Below, one piece after another: positions 15,908 to 24,875 of a stretch of 64,000 bases of DNA. Position numbers and translations under genes: made by a program. Source of the DNA: Flavobacterium sp. Root901 (GTDB lineage Bacteria; Bacteroidota; Bacteroidia; Flavobacteriales; Flavobacteriaceae). The notes below the pieces were generated by a model. That model was not told where the DNA came from and did no database searches. It saw only the letters and a program-made list of their open reading frames with translations. The stretch lies in assembly GCF_001429765.1 (NCBI RefSeq), contig NZ_LMJB01000001.1:604346-668345 (forward strand), in the 5' to 3' direction. Position 1 is the stretch's first letter. Each line of letters starts with the position of its first letter.

Positions 15908-16540
15908 ATGAAACTCAAAATATGCGGTATGAAATATCCCGAAAATATTCTCGAAGTAGGTGCACTCCTGCCCGATTATATGGGATTTATTTTCTGGGAA
16001 AAATCCGCGAGATATTTTAACGGAACTATTCCTGAACTCATAAAAACAATCAAAAAAGTAGGCGTTTTTGTAGATCAAAGTCAGGAAGAAATTCTGGAAA
16101 AAGTAACAAAATACAATTTGCAGGCCGTTCAGTTACACGGCAATGAAACGGTTGAATTTTGTGCCGAATTAAAAAGTAAACTGTCTAAAAAAATCGAAAT
16201 TATAAAAGCATTTTCTGCAAATGAAAATTTTGATTTTGAAGTCATAAAACCTTTTGAAGAAGTGTCCGATTATTTTTTATTTGACACCAAAGGAAAATTG
16301 CCGGGCGGCAATGGAACAACATTTGACTGGACAATATTAAAAAAATACAATTCTGAGAAACCCTTCTTTTTGAGCGGTGGAATCGGAATAAACGAATTAA
16401 AAGCCATCGAAGAAATTTCAAAAAGCAATTTACCCATTTATGCTATCGATGTAAATAGTAAATTTGAAATCGAACCCGGGCTGAAAAACAGAAATTTATT
16501 TAGCAATTTCAAACGAAAATTTGATGTTGCCAACTTTTAA
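15908..16540 (+). CDS. trpF: Phosphoribosylanthranilate isomerase
   Basis: A 210-residue TIM barrel enzyme. It begins MKLKICGMKYPENI with the catalytic cysteine in KICGM, then VGVFVDQSQEEI, VQLHGNET, the catalytic aspartate in FLFDTKGKLPGGNGTTFDW and LSGGIGINELKAI. It follows trpC by 136 bases, much of which is the inverted repeat. Confidence 0.94.
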   Translation: MKLKICGMKYPENILEVGALLPDYMGFIFWEKSARYFNGTIPELIKTIKKVGVFVDQSQEEILEKVTKYNLQAVQLHGNETVEFCAELKSKLSKKIEIIKAFSANENFDFEVIKPFEEVSDYFLFDTKGKLPGGNGTTFDWTILKKYNSEKPFFLSGGIGINELKAIEEISKSNLPIYAIDVNSKFEIEPGLKNRNLFSNFKRKFDVANF

Positions 16541-16552
16541 AATAAAAAAAAA

Positions 16553-17734
16553 ATGAGTTTTAACGTCAACGAAAAAGGATATTACGGAGAATTTGGAGGA
16601 GCTTACATTCCTGAAATGCTATATCCAAACGTAGAAGAATTACGTCAGAAATACCTAAGCATAATGGACGAACCAGATTTTAAGGCTGAGTTCAACCAAC
16701 TGCTTAAAGATTATGTAGGACGCCCTAGTCCGCTGTATTTTGCGAAACGTTTATCTGAAAAGTACAATACAAAAGTCTATCTGAAAAGAGAAGATTTAAA
16801 CCATACCGGAGCGCATAAAGTCAACAACACCATTGGGCAGATTTTATTGGCAAAACGTCTTGGCAAAAAAAGAATTATTGCCGAAACCGGCGCCGGACAG
16901 CATGGCGTTGCAACAGCTACGGTTTGTGCTTTAATGGGAATTGAATGTATTGTGTATATGGGCGAAATCGACATTGCACGTCAGGCACCAAACGTAGCCC
17001 GTATGAAAATGTTAGGTGCAGAAGTTCGTCCGGCACTTTCTGGTTCCCGTACTTTAAAAGATGCCACAAACGAAGCGATCCGCGACTGGATCAACAATCC
17101 GGTTGACACACATTATATTATAGGATCTGCGATTGGACCACATCCCTATCCGGATATGGTAACACGTTTTCAAAGCATTATTTCAGAAGAAATTAAATGG
17201 CAGTTAAAAGAAAAAGAAGGACGTGAAAACCCGGATTATGTTATAGCCTGCATTGGCGGAGGAAGTAATGCCGCAGGAACGTATTATCATTTTCTGCATG
17301 AGCCTGAAGTTGGGATTATTGCTGTTGAAGCTGCCGGAAAAGGTGTCGACAGCGGTCATAGCGCAGCAACAAGCAAATTAGGAAAAGTAGGCGTTATTCA
17401 TGGCTGTAAAACACTATTAATGCAAACCACAGACGGACAAATAACAGAACCGTATTCTATTTCTGCCGGATTAGATTATCCCGGTGTTGGGCCATTACAT
17501 GCTCATTTAGCCCAATCGGGACGCGGGGAGTTTTTCTCTGTTACAGATGATGATGCCATGAATGCAGGTTTGCAATTGACAAAATTAGAAGGAATTATTC
17601 CGGCGATCGAAAGCGCGCATGCGTTTGCAGTTTTAGATCAAAAGAAATTTAAGCCTTCAGATGTTGTTGTTATTAGTCTTTCCGGCCGCGGCGATAAAGA
17701 TTTAGATAATTATATTGACTATTTTAAATTGTAA
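16553..17734 (+). CDS. trpB: Tryptophan synthase beta chain
   Basis: A 393-residue PLP enzyme that joins indole and serine. It shows GYYGEFGGAYIPEML, the PLP lysine in KREDLNHTGAHKVNNTIGQ, ETGAGQHGVATATVCAL, the PLP phosphate cradle CIGGGSNAAGTYY and LSGRGDKDLDNY at the end. It starts 12 bases after trpF. Its partner trpA is not next but three genes away. Confidence 0.96.
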   Translation: MSFNVNEKGYYGEFGGAYIPEMLYPNVEELRQKYLSIMDEPDFKAEFNQLLKDYVGRPSPLYFAKRLSEKYNTKVYLKREDLNHTGAHKVNNTIGQILLAKRLGKKRIIAETGAGQHGVATATVCALMGIECIVYMGEIDIARQAPNVARMKMLGAEVRPALSGSRTLKDATNEAIRDWINNPVDTHYIIGSAIGPHPYPDMVTRFQSIISEEIKWQLKEKEGRENPDYVIACIGGGSNAAGTYYHFLHEPEVGIIAVEAAGKGVDSGHSAATSKLGKVGVIHGCKTLLMQTTDGQITEPYSISAGLDYPGVGPLHAHLAQSGRGEFFSVTDDDAMNAGLQLTKLEGIIPAIESAHAFAVLDQKKFKPSDVVVISLSGRGDKDLDNYIDYFKL

Positions 17735-17749
17735 TAAAAATCGTAATTT

Positions 17750-17834
17750 GGGCGTTCCCTTCGGGCGGGCTGTCCGCTGTATCTTTTTATTTTTAAAGAA
17801 AAAATAAAAAGGATGCCGCTCCCATCCCTAACGC
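17750..17834. repeat. GC-richer repeat-like element after trpB with a perfect internal hairpin
   Basis: The element starts GGCGTTCCCTTCGGGC and ends CCCATCCCTAACGC, far richer in GC than its surroundings. Inside, CTTTTTATTTTT (17783-17794) pairs perfectly with AAAAATAAAAAG (17800-17811), and GCGTT/AACGC lie at the two ends. It looks like a dispersed element known to me from Flavobacterium genomes, but only one copy is in this window. Confidence 0.55.
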
Positions 17835-17860
17835 AATAAATAACGAGAAAAATAATAATT

Positions 17861-18178
17861 ATGGAACAGTTATTCTCCTACGGAACATTAAGATCAAAAC
17901 AGATCCAAATGCAGGTTTTCAACAAAGTATTATCCGGAACTGCAGACCAGCTCCTTGGCTACAAACTAAAAAGCCTGCAGATTGAAGAAGAATTTGGAAT
18001 GGCAGATTATGTTGTAGCGGTTCCAAGCGATGATCTTTCAGATATTATATATGGGGTTGTATTTACAATTTCAAACACAGATCTGGCTAAAGTAGATATC
18101 TTTGAATCGAACTCCTATAAAAGAGTTCAGGTAAGACTAAAGTCTGGAATACAGGCTTGGATTTATACAGAAAATTAA
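17861..18178 (+). CDS. Gamma-glutamylcyclotransferase (AIG2-like) fold protein
   Basis: A 105-residue protein beginning LFSYGTLRSKQIQMQVF, the YGTLR substrate loop of the family. IIYGVVFTISNTDLAKVDIFES is the second family mark; these proteins hydrolyse or cyclise gamma-glutamyl amides. It sits between trpB and trpA, 11 bases ahead of a carbon-nitrogen hydrolase. Both partners act on amide bonds, but I see no link to tryptophan. Substrate unknown. Confidence 0.8.
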   Translation: MEQLFSYGTLRSKQIQMQVFNKVLSGTADQLLGYKLKSLQIEEEFGMADYVVAVPSDDLSDIIYGVVFTISNTDLAKVDIFESNSYKRVQVRLKSGIQAWIYTEN

Positions 18179-18189
18179 TAATTCCAGAC

Positions 18190-18927
18190 ATGATTCTAGC
18201 AGCCGCGCAAACAAAACCGACACGAGGAGATATCGATGCCAATTTATCAGATCATTATCGCCTTATAGAATTGGCTGTAAAAAATAAAGCGCAATTAATT
18301 GCATTTCCTGAAATGTCTATTACAGGATATGAAAGAGAACATGCACAGCAATTATTTTTCCAGAAAAACGATTCGCGTCTGGATCATTTGAAAAAATTAG
18401 CTATAGAAAATAATATTGTAATTATTGCCGGAGCGCCTATTGAAATTGACTCAAACCTGTTTATTGGTGAATTTGTTATTTCTCCGGACAATTCGGTTTC
18501 AATTTATACGAAGCAGTTTTTACATGAAGGCGAAGATGATTTTTTTCAGTCCTCTTTTGATAATAATCCAATGATTACTATTGAAAATCAAAAGATTTCA
18601 TTTGCCATTTGTGCCGATATCGATAATCAGCTGCATCCGGAAAATGCCCGTAAAAAGGAAACTGACATTTATATTGCCAGCATTTTCTTTTCGCCAAACG
18701 GCATCCCGAACGCTTACAGAGATTTGCAAAATTATGCACTAAAACACGGAATGAATGTTTTAATGTCCAACTTTAGCGGAGAATCCTGGGGTTCGCCTTC
18801 AGCTGGACAAAGTGCATTCTGGAATAATAAAGGAGAATTAATTGGACAGATGAATGATTCAGATTCCGGATTATTATTGGTTGAAAATCAAAATCATAAT
18901 TGGACAAGCAAGGTTTTAAAATTTTAA
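18190..18927 (+). CDS. Carbon-nitrogen hydrolase (nitrilase superfamily)
   Basis: About 245 residues. The Glu-Lys-Cys triad is present: Glu in AFPEMSITGYE, Lys in YTKQFLHEGEDDFF and Cys in ISFAICADIDN. Family members split amides, nitriles or N-carbamoyl compounds. I chose the ATG at 18190; an upstream in-frame start at 18157 would overlap the previous gene and add residues before the usual ILAAAQTKPTRGD start. It lies inside the trp operon, just before trpA. Confidence 0.85.
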   Translation: MILAAAQTKPTRGDIDANLSDHYRLIELAVKNKAQLIAFPEMSITGYEREHAQQLFFQKNDSRLDHLKKLAIENNIVIIAGAPIEIDSNLFIGEFVISPDNSVSIYTKQFLHEGEDDFFQSSFDNNPMITIENQKISFAICADIDNQLHPENARKKETDIYIASIFFSPNGIPNAYRDLQNYALKHGMNVLMSNFSGESWGSPSAGQSAFWNNKGELIGQMNDSDSGLLLVENQNHNWTSKVLKF

Positions 18928-18958
18928 AAAAAATAATGCCGCAAATTTTACAGATTCT

Positions 18959-19004
18959 CACAGATTAAATTATTTAAAAATCATTGAAATCTTTTTAATC
19001 TGTG
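18959..19004. repeat. Inverted repeat of the CACAGATTAAA family ahead of trpA
   Basis: CACAGATTAAA (18959-18969) pairs perfectly with TTTAATCTGTG (18994-19004). The same arms form the inner hairpin of the nested repeat at 25760-25823. Confidence 0.75.
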
Positions 19005-19022
19005 TCACAAAAAAACATAATA

Positions 19023-19784
19023 ATGAACAGAATAACTCAAAAATTACAAGAAGATAAAAAGATACTTTCGATCTATTTTTCTGCTGGATATCCAAACTTA
19101 AATGATACAGTGCAGATTATTCAGGATCTGGAAAAAAATGGCGTTGATTTAATTGAAATCGGACTTCCTTTTAGTGATCCTTTGGCAGACGGACCAACAA
19201 TTCAGGCGAGTTCTACTCAGGCGCTTCATAACGGAATGACGACTCAAATTCTTTTTGACCAGTTGAAAAACATCCGCGAAAGCGTAAAAATCCCGTTGAT
19301 TATTATGGGCTATTTCAATCCAATGTTACAATATGGAGTTGAAGCTTTTTGCCAGAAATGTGCCGAAATTGGAATCGACGGTTTAATCATTCCGGATCTT
19401 CCGGTTGATGTTTATGCAGAGGAATACAAAGCAATTTTCGAAAAATACGGGTTAATCAATGTATTCCTGATTACGCCGCAAACTTCAGACGAACGCATTC
19501 GTTTTATCGACAGCGTATCAAACGGATTTATTTATATGGTTAGTTCTGCAAGTGTTACAGGTTCGCAGGCAGGTTTTGGAGATGTACAGGAAAGTTACTT
19601 TGAGAGAATCTCAAATCTGAATTTAAAAAATCAACAAATTGTAGGTTTTGGAATTTCAAATAAAGAAACTTTCAATCAGGCTGTAAAATATGCAAAAGGC
19701 GCTATTATTGGAAGTGCTTTTATTAAACATTTAAGCGAAAACGGAAGCGGGAAAATTGCTGAGTTTGTTGGAAGGATTCGATAA
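19023..19784 (+). CDS. trpA: Tryptophan synthase alpha chain
   Basis: About 253 residues, a TIM barrel that splits indole-3-glycerol phosphate to give indole to TrpB. It shows LSIYFSAGYPNLNDT, IEIGLPFSDPLADGPTIQ with the catalytic Glu, IMGYFNPMLQYG, GLIIPDLPVD and MVSSASVTGSQAGFG. I start at MNRITQKLQED (19023), since the in-frame codon seven residues upstream lies in repeat DNA. It is the last gene of the operon; a strong terminator lies 145 bases on. Confidence 0.95.
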   Translation: MNRITQKLQEDKKILSIYFSAGYPNLNDTVQIIQDLEKNGVDLIEIGLPFSDPLADGPTIQASSTQALHNGMTTQILFDQLKNIRESVKIPLIIMGYFNPMLQYGVEAFCQKCAEIGIDGLIIPDLPVDVYAEEYKAIFEKYGLINVFLITPQTSDERIRFIDSVSNGFIYMVSSASVTGSQAGFGDVQESYFERISNLNLKNQQIVGFGISNKETFNQAVKYAKGAIIGSAFIKHLSENGSGKIAEFVGRIR

Positions 19785-19814
19785 TTATTTTATTTCATAA
19801 TTAATATCGTCTAG

Positions 19815-19918
19815 TTGTCATTTCGACGAAGGAGAAATCTCCGTTGCAAAATCTACAAAGTTTGAAACTTTTGATTGTAGAGTTACTCGCGGAGATTTCT
19901 CCTTCGTCGAAATGACAA
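19815..19918. repeat. Long inverted repeat, family with core GTCATTTCGACGAAGGAG (copy 2)
   Basis: Perfect 29-base arms at 19815-19843 and 19890-19918. Arms and size match the copy at 3767-3872, while the interiors differ apart from a short TTACT. It lies between trpA and its terminator. Confidence 0.85.
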
Positions 19919-19927
19919 GAATGAGCG

Positions 19928-19966
19928 AAAAAGCTGAAATATTATTTCTATTTCAGCTTTTTTTTT
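19928..19966 (+). terminator. Terminator of the trp operon
   Basis: AAAAAGCTGAAATA pairs with TATTTCAGCTTTTT around a seven-base loop, followed by more T: a strong rho-independent terminator. Confidence 0.85.
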
Positions 19967-20014
19967 GTTCAAATTATCGAAACCGTTTTATGTTAATATT
20001 ATGTTAAAATAAAA

Positions 20015-20052
20015 TTAAACAAGTGTTTAAATTAAACAAGTGTTTAATTTTG
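20015..20052 (+). promoter_or_regulatory. Tandem TetR operators and promoter of the efflux operon
   Basis: TTAAACAAGTGTTTAA occurs at 20015-20030 and again at 20032-20047, 17 bases apart. Each has 7-base arms (TTAAACA/TGTTTAA) around AG. The -7 element TAATTTTG (20045-20052) starts inside the second copy. This is a classic self-repression layout for the TetR gene that starts at 20074. Confidence 0.8.
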
Positions 20053-20073
20053 CATCCGATTAGAAACACTATC

Positions 20074-20703
20074 ATGTCAGACATCGAATTAAACGATAAA
20101 AAAATTCAGATTCTTAATGTAGCTGAAAAGTTATTTTCTGAGAAAGGATTTGAGGGTACATCGATACGGGATATTTCCAAAGAAGCAAAAATTAACATTG
20201 CTATGGTCTCGTATTACTTTGGCTCAAAAGAAAGGCTGCTGGAAGCTTTGATTTTCTACAAAACTGTTGATTTAAAACTACAACTCGAAAATTTATTGAA
20301 CGAAAATCTCGAACCGCTTGAAAAAGTCAATAAATTAATCGAAATTTACGTGAACAGAATTTGCCTTAACAAAGGCATTTACAGAGTTTTACATTTTGAA
20401 CTTTACAATAAAAAAAGAGAAAAAAGCCTAAAAGCATTTACCGAATTAAAAAAAGGAAATTTAAAATCTGTTGAAAGCATTATTAAACAGGGACAGGATT
20501 TGGGTGTTTTTAGAAAGGATATTGTTATTCCGCTTATAACACCAACCATTATCGGAACCTTTTTTCACTTTCACATGAATCGCTCTTTCTTCGAAGAATT
20601 ACTGGATTTAAAAACAGAAGAAATGTTTAACAATTACATTAAAAACGATCTTACAAAGCACATTCAACAAACTATAAAAGCGCTACTTGTTTATGAAAAT
20701 TAG
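20074..20703 (+). CDS. TetR-family regulator of the efflux operon
   Basis: About 209 residues. The N-terminal helix-turn-helix is clear: ILNVAEKLFSEKGFEGTSIRDISKEAKINIAMVSYYFGSKERLLEA. The C-terminal half is the ligand and dimer domain. I chose the ATG at 20074: the frame is open for 17 codons upstream, but those cover the operators and promoter. Its end overlaps the tolC-like gene by 11 bases. It probably represses the whole operon until a toxic substrate binds it. Confidence 0.9.
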   Translation: MSDIELNDKKIQILNVAEKLFSEKGFEGTSIRDISKEAKINIAMVSYYFGSKERLLEALIFYKTVDLKLQLENLLNENLEPLEKVNKLIEIYVNRICLNKGIYRVLHFELYNKKREKSLKAFTELKKGNLKSVESIIKQGQDLGVFRKDIVIPLITPTIIGTFFHFHMNRSFFEELLDLKTEEMFNNYIKNDLTKHIQQTIKALLVYEN

Positions 20704-22015
20704 TCAATTAATGCTCTTTGGAGTTTTCTTTATAGGAATATCTTCAATAGAAGCACAAGAAAAAACAAGTTTAACCTTAGATGAGGCCGTGAAAATGGCC
20801 TGGGAAAAGAGTAACGAAGTTACGCTTGCCAACACCAAGGTAAACTCAAAAAAATACGAATTACAAACGGTTAAGAATAATCAATACCCGGATTTAAAAA
20901 TTTCTGGTCAATATCAGCGTCTTACAAAAGCTTCTATCGACATGCACAATGAAGGTGAAAATGCAGCCAGTCTGGCTTCTCCCGATCGTGCAATGCTTGG
21001 AATGGCTAACCTGAGCCTGCCTCTTTTTGCGGGATTCAAAATTCAAAGCAGTATTGACGCATATGAAAGTTTATATGAAGCAGAAAGTGTTAATGCGGCC
21101 AAAACAAAAGAAGATGTTGCTTTAAGAGTAATTACTTATTACACTGCTTTGTATAAAGCACAAAAGACTTTGGATGTTTTAAATGAAAATCAAAAAAGCG
21201 CAAAACAGCGTGTTACTGATTTTATCGAATTGGAAAAAAACGGAATTATCCCAAGAAATGATTTATTGAAAGCGCAATTATTAGTTTCAAAAACACAATT
21301 ATCTATTGATGAAGCTAATAATAATATCAATAACATTAATTTTTATTTAACGACATTACTTAAATTAGACCCGTCTGTTAAAATTCAGGTTAATGAAGAT
21401 GATTTCTTTAACTTAAAAACAACCAATGCGCCAACATCTGATGCTTTGGCTCTGGAAAACAGAAAAGATCTGGAAGTGATTCGGTTACAGCAAAAAGCTT
21501 CAGAAGCTAATGTCAGAATAGCAAAAGCAGGATATTATCCAACTCTTTCTTTGCTTGGAGGTTATACCGCTTTAGATCTTAAAGACATTATTACGGTAAA
21601 ATATGCTATGAATTTTGGTTTAGGTTTATCTTATGATTTATCAGGAATCTTAAAAAACAGCGCACATGTAAAAGAAGCAGAAAGCAGAGCGCTTGAAGTA
21701 AAAAATACAGAAGCAATTATGACGGATCGTATTAAAGTTGAAGTTCAAAAATCTATTGAAGATTATGACTTAGCGATTAATCAGAGTGTAGTTTACGAAG
21801 AGGCATTTCAGCAGGCAACTGAGAACTACAGGCTTGTAAAAGATAAATTCGACAACGGTCTTGCTGATACCAATGATTTGGTTGAAGCTGATGTTGAACA
21901 GCTAAGTGCCAAAATTAATACCGCTGTTGCAAAAGCAGCAATCATTCAAAAATACTACGAATTACTTTCAGTATCAGGACAATTATCACAATCATTCAAT
22001 CTTTCTAAAATATAA
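20693..22015 (+). CDS. TolC-family outer membrane efflux protein
   Basis: About 440 residues with a signal peptide at 1-20 (LFGVFFIGISSIEAQ). The mature protein holds the two repeated OEP helical hairpins: SLTLDEAVKMAWEKSNEV early and RKDLEVIRLQQKASEANVRIAKAGYYP in the middle. It forms the outer membrane duct of a tripartite pump. The ATG at 20693 overlaps the tetR stop, so the genes are translationally linked. Confidence 0.9.
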   Translation: MKISQLMLFGVFFIGISSIEAQEKTSLTLDEAVKMAWEKSNEVTLANTKVNSKKYELQTVKNNQYPDLKISGQYQRLTKASIDMHNEGENAASLASPDRAMLGMANLSLPLFAGFKIQSSIDAYESLYEAESVNAAKTKEDVALRVITYYTALYKAQKTLDVLNENQKSAKQRVTDFIELEKNGIIPRNDLLKAQLLVSKTQLSIDEANNNINNINFYLTTLLKLDPSVKIQVNEDDFFNLKTTNAPTSDALALENRKDLEVIRLQQKASEANVRIAKAGYYPTLSLLGGYTALDLKDIITVKYAMNFGLGLSYDLSGILKNSAHVKEAESRALEVKNTEAIMTDRIKVEVQKSIEDYDLAINQSVVYEEAFQQATENYRLVKDKFDNGLADTNDLVEADVEQLSAKINTAVAKAAIIQKYYELLSVSGQLSQSFNLSKI

Positions 22016-22027
22016 TCGATAGCTCTC

Positions 22028-23107
22028 ATGGAAAAGAAAAAGACAAATAAAAAATTCATCATCATACTTGCAGTTCTGATTTTAGGAGGCGGAACTTACG
22101 GAATCTCTAAATACCTGCACTCTCAGGCTCACGAAGAAACAGATGATGCTCAAATTGAGAAAAAAATGAACCCAATTATACCTAGAGTATCAGGATATAT
22201 AAGTAAGGTTTACGTGAAAGATAATGACTATGTAAAAAAAGGGGACACTTTATTTACTATTGATAAAAGAGATTATCAGTTAAAAATTGATGAAGCAAAT
22301 GCTGCATTATTAGGAGCAGAAGGGCAGTACGAAGCAGCAAAAGCTGATATTGGAAGTGCAAACGCTAGTATTTCTGTTTCTGACGCTCAAATGAGATCTG
22401 CAACGGGTTCTATCGAAAGTGCAAAAATCAGGTTGAGACAATTGACAAACGATTTTAACCGTTACAACAATTTATACAAAACACATACTATTACAAAACA
22501 GCAATTTGAGCAGGCTCAGGCCGCTAAAGATGAAGCTGAAAACCAAGTACGTGTTTTAGAGCAACAGCAAAAAGCAAGTTCTTATCAAAAATCTGTTATT
22601 CAGTCAAAATCTAAAGTTTCTGATAAACAAACAGAAGTTGCTGCAGCAAACATCAAAAAAGCAAAAACAATGCTAGATGTTGCGCATTTAAATTTAAGTT
22701 ATACAGTGGTTACGGCAGCTATTGATGGTCAGGTTTCTAAAGTAGATATTCAGCCGGGACAATTAGTTCAGCCAGGACAATCTTTATTTTATATTATTAA
22801 TAACAACGAAGCATGGGTTGTAGCTAACTTTAAAGAAACACAATTAAATAAAATGGTTGTAGGACAAAAAGTAAGCTTAAAAGTAGATGCTTATCCAAAA
22901 TATGAATTTAAAGGTACTGTAACTTCATTTTCTCCAGCTACAGGATCTCGTTTTTCATTATTACCTCCTGACAATGCTACAGGAAACTTTGTAAAAACAA
23001 TTCAGAGATTACCGGTAAAAATTAGTTTAGATGAATCAAACGATCCTGAAAAAGTAAAACTTTTAAGACCAGGAATGAATGTTGATGTAGACGTACATTT
23101 AAAATAA
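22028..23107 (+). CDS. HlyD-family membrane fusion protein (EmrA-like)
   Basis: A 359-residue adaptor with one N-terminal membrane helix (FIIILAVLILGGGTYGIS). After it comes the biotinyl-lipoyl-like segment HEETDDAQIEKKMNPIIPRV, GYISKVYVKDNDYVKKGDTL, a long coiled coil (about 85-210) and VDIQPGQLVQPGQSL. The ETDDAQI start is typical of EmrA partners of MFS pumps. It lies 12 bases after the TolC gene and 4 before the MFS gene. Confidence 0.93.
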   Translation: MEKKKTNKKFIIILAVLILGGGTYGISKYLHSQAHEETDDAQIEKKMNPIIPRVSGYISKVYVKDNDYVKKGDTLFTIDKRDYQLKIDEANAALLGAEGQYEAAKADIGSANASISVSDAQMRSATGSIESAKIRLRQLTNDFNRYNNLYKTHTITKQQFEQAQAAKDEAENQVRVLEQQQKASSYQKSVIQSKSKVSDKQTEVAAANIKKAKTMLDVAHLNLSYTVVTAAIDGQVSKVDIQPGQLVQPGQSLFYIINNNEAWVVANFKETQLNKMVVGQKVSLKVDAYPKYEFKGTVTSFSPATGSRFSLLPPDNATGNFVKTIQRLPVKISLDESNDPEKVKLLRPGMNVDVDVHLK

Positions 23108-23111
23108 ATAA

Positions 23112-24701
23112 ATGGCAGCAGCAATACAAGGAGACGACGATTTAGTAGAATACGGTTACCGACGCGTTATTATTACAATTACGGCAGTACTTTGTGCATT
23201 GCTTGAAATTGTAGATACTACGATTGTAAACGTAGCTCTAACAGACATGCGCGGAAGTCTTGGTGCTACCTTGACCGATGTGGCATGGGTTATTACAGCA
23301 TACGCAATTGCGAATGTTATTGTAATCCCGATGACGAGCTGGTTATCACAGCAGTTTGGAAGACGTAATTATTTTGTGGCATCTATTATAATATTTACGG
23401 TCTGTTCCTTTTTGTGTGGTAATGCCACCAACATTTGGGAACTTGTAGCCTTTCGATTCGTACAAGGTATGGGTGGAGGAGCGTTACTTGTAACAGCCCA
23501 AACGATTATTACGGAAAGTTATCCCGTGGCAAAACGCGGAATGGCACAGGCAATTTACGGAATGGGTGTAATTGTGGGGCCAACTCTTGGACCGCCTTTA
23601 GGAGGTTATTTAGTAGATAATTATTCCTGGCCTTATATTTTTTATATCAATATTCCACTGGGAATTATTGCTACAATTCTGGCTCTGAGCTTTGTTAGAA
23701 GTCCGAAATACGGAGAGAAATTAAAAGCCAATCAGGTTGACTGGTGGGGAATTATTTTATTGAGTACTTTTATTGGTTCTTTACAGTTTGTTCTGGAACA
23801 CGGACAACAGGATGACTGGTTTAATGATTCACTTATTGTAACTTTGAGTGTCGTTACCGTTTTAGGATTAGTACTATTTATCTGGCGGGAACTTACTTAT
23901 AAGCATCCAATTGTAAATTTGAGTGTTTTAAAAGACGGAAATTTAAGAATTGGAACCATAATGTGTTTTATTTTGGGTTTCGGATTGTATGGTTCGACAT
24001 TAATTATTCCAATTTATACGCAGTCGATTTTAGGATGGACAGCAACTGATGCCGGTTTATTATTAATTCCGGGATCTATTACAACGGCAATCATGATGCC
24101 GTTTGTTGGAAACATGATTCAGAAAGGCGTGCCTCAGGGTTATATGGTTGGAGTAGGATTTTTAATTTTCTTCTTCTTTACTTTTATGATGTACAGCCGT
24201 ATGACGCCAGACACTGGTGTAGAACATATGTATTGGCCTTTAATTTTAAGAGGAATTGGTTTAGGATTACTTTTCGTTCCTATTACAACACTTTCTCTTT
24301 CCACTTTAAAAGGAAAACAAATTGGTGAAGGAGCTGCATTTACCGGAATGATGCGTCAATTAGGGGGATCTTTTGGTATTGCGATTATTACAACTTTCAT
24401 CACACGTTTCAGCCAGTCACACAGAGTAGATTTAATTAACAATTTAGATCCGGCCAAATTTGATGTTCAGCAGCGACTCGCAGGAATGCAGCACGCATTT
24501 ATGGCAAAAGGATATAGTGCCGATGTTGCTTTGAAAAAAGCATATCAGGCCATAGATTATTCAGTAATGAAGCAAAGTACCGTAATGGCTTATATGGATA
24601 TTTTCCTTTATCTCGGAATTATGTTTTTATGCTGCATACCGATTATTCTCTTTATTAAAAAAGGGAAGAACAAAATTAGTGCAGCCGACGCAATGCACTA
24701 A
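23112..24701 (+). CDS. DHA2-family MFS drug efflux transporter (EmrB-like)
   Basis: A 529-residue inner membrane protein with about 14 helices. DHA2 marks are ALLEIVDTTIVNVALTDM, the motif C region YGMGVIVGPTLGPPLGGYLVD and WPYIFYINIPLG. With the adaptor and TolC protein it forms a proton-driven tripartite drug pump spanning both membranes. It is the last gene of the TetR-controlled operon and ends just ahead of a terminator. Confidence 0.95.
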   Translation: MAAAIQGDDDLVEYGYRRVIITITAVLCALLEIVDTTIVNVALTDMRGSLGATLTDVAWVITAYAIANVIVIPMTSWLSQQFGRRNYFVASIIIFTVCSFLCGNATNIWELVAFRFVQGMGGGALLVTAQTIITESYPVAKRGMAQAIYGMGVIVGPTLGPPLGGYLVDNYSWPYIFYINIPLGIIATILALSFVRSPKYGEKLKANQVDWWGIILLSTFIGSLQFVLEHGQQDDWFNDSLIVTLSVVTVLGLVLFIWRELTYKHPIVNLSVLKDGNLRIGTIMCFILGFGLYGSTLIIPIYTQSILGWTATDAGLLLIPGSITTAIMMPFVGNMIQKGVPQGYMVGVGFLIFFFFTFMMYSRMTPDTGVEHMYWPLILRGIGLGLLFVPITTLSLSTLKGKQIGEGAAFTGMMRQLGGSFGIAIITTFITRFSQSHRVDLINNLDPAKFDVQQRLAGMQHAFMAKGYSADVALKKAYQAIDYSVMKQSTVMAYMDIFLYLGIMFLCCIPIILFIKKGKNKISAADAMH

Positions 24702-24726
24702 TAATAATAATTTTATAATACGCAGA

Positions 24727-24762
24727 AACGCCGAATTCTTAATTGAATTCGGCGTTGTTTTT
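24727..24762 (+). terminator. Terminator of the efflux operon
   Basis: AACGCCGAATTC pairs perfectly with GAATTCGGCGTT around TTAATT, followed by GTTTTTA. It lies 26 bases after the MFS stop. Confidence 0.85.
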
Positions 24763-24793
24763 ATGATCGATTATTAATCCTTTGCATAAATCT

Positions 24794-24827
24794 GCAGGGA
24801 TTAAAATCCCTGCCTACAATATGGATC
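24794..24827. repeat. Dispersed repeat: GGATTAAAATCC palindrome plus CCTACAATATGGATC (copy 1)
   Basis: GCAGGGATT pairs with AATCCCTGC (24794-24813), and CCTACAATATGGATC runs to 24827. The same block occurs at 28945-28976 after ctaA with a CCGGATT/AATCCGG palindrome. Confidence 0.7.
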
Positions 24828-24875
24828 GAGTCTACGACTCTTTCAGAAAAACTTAGAATCTTAGCAACTAAAAAA

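Noticed and set aside
17750..17834. Terminator ending the trp operon after trpB
   Set aside because: The hairpin arms are almost all A/T and no U-run follows the 3' arm; the good terminator is after trpA at 19928-19966.
20023..20073. Extended N-terminus of the efflux TetR
   Set aside because: These codons cover the operators and the -7 element; the ATG at 20074 gives the normal family start.
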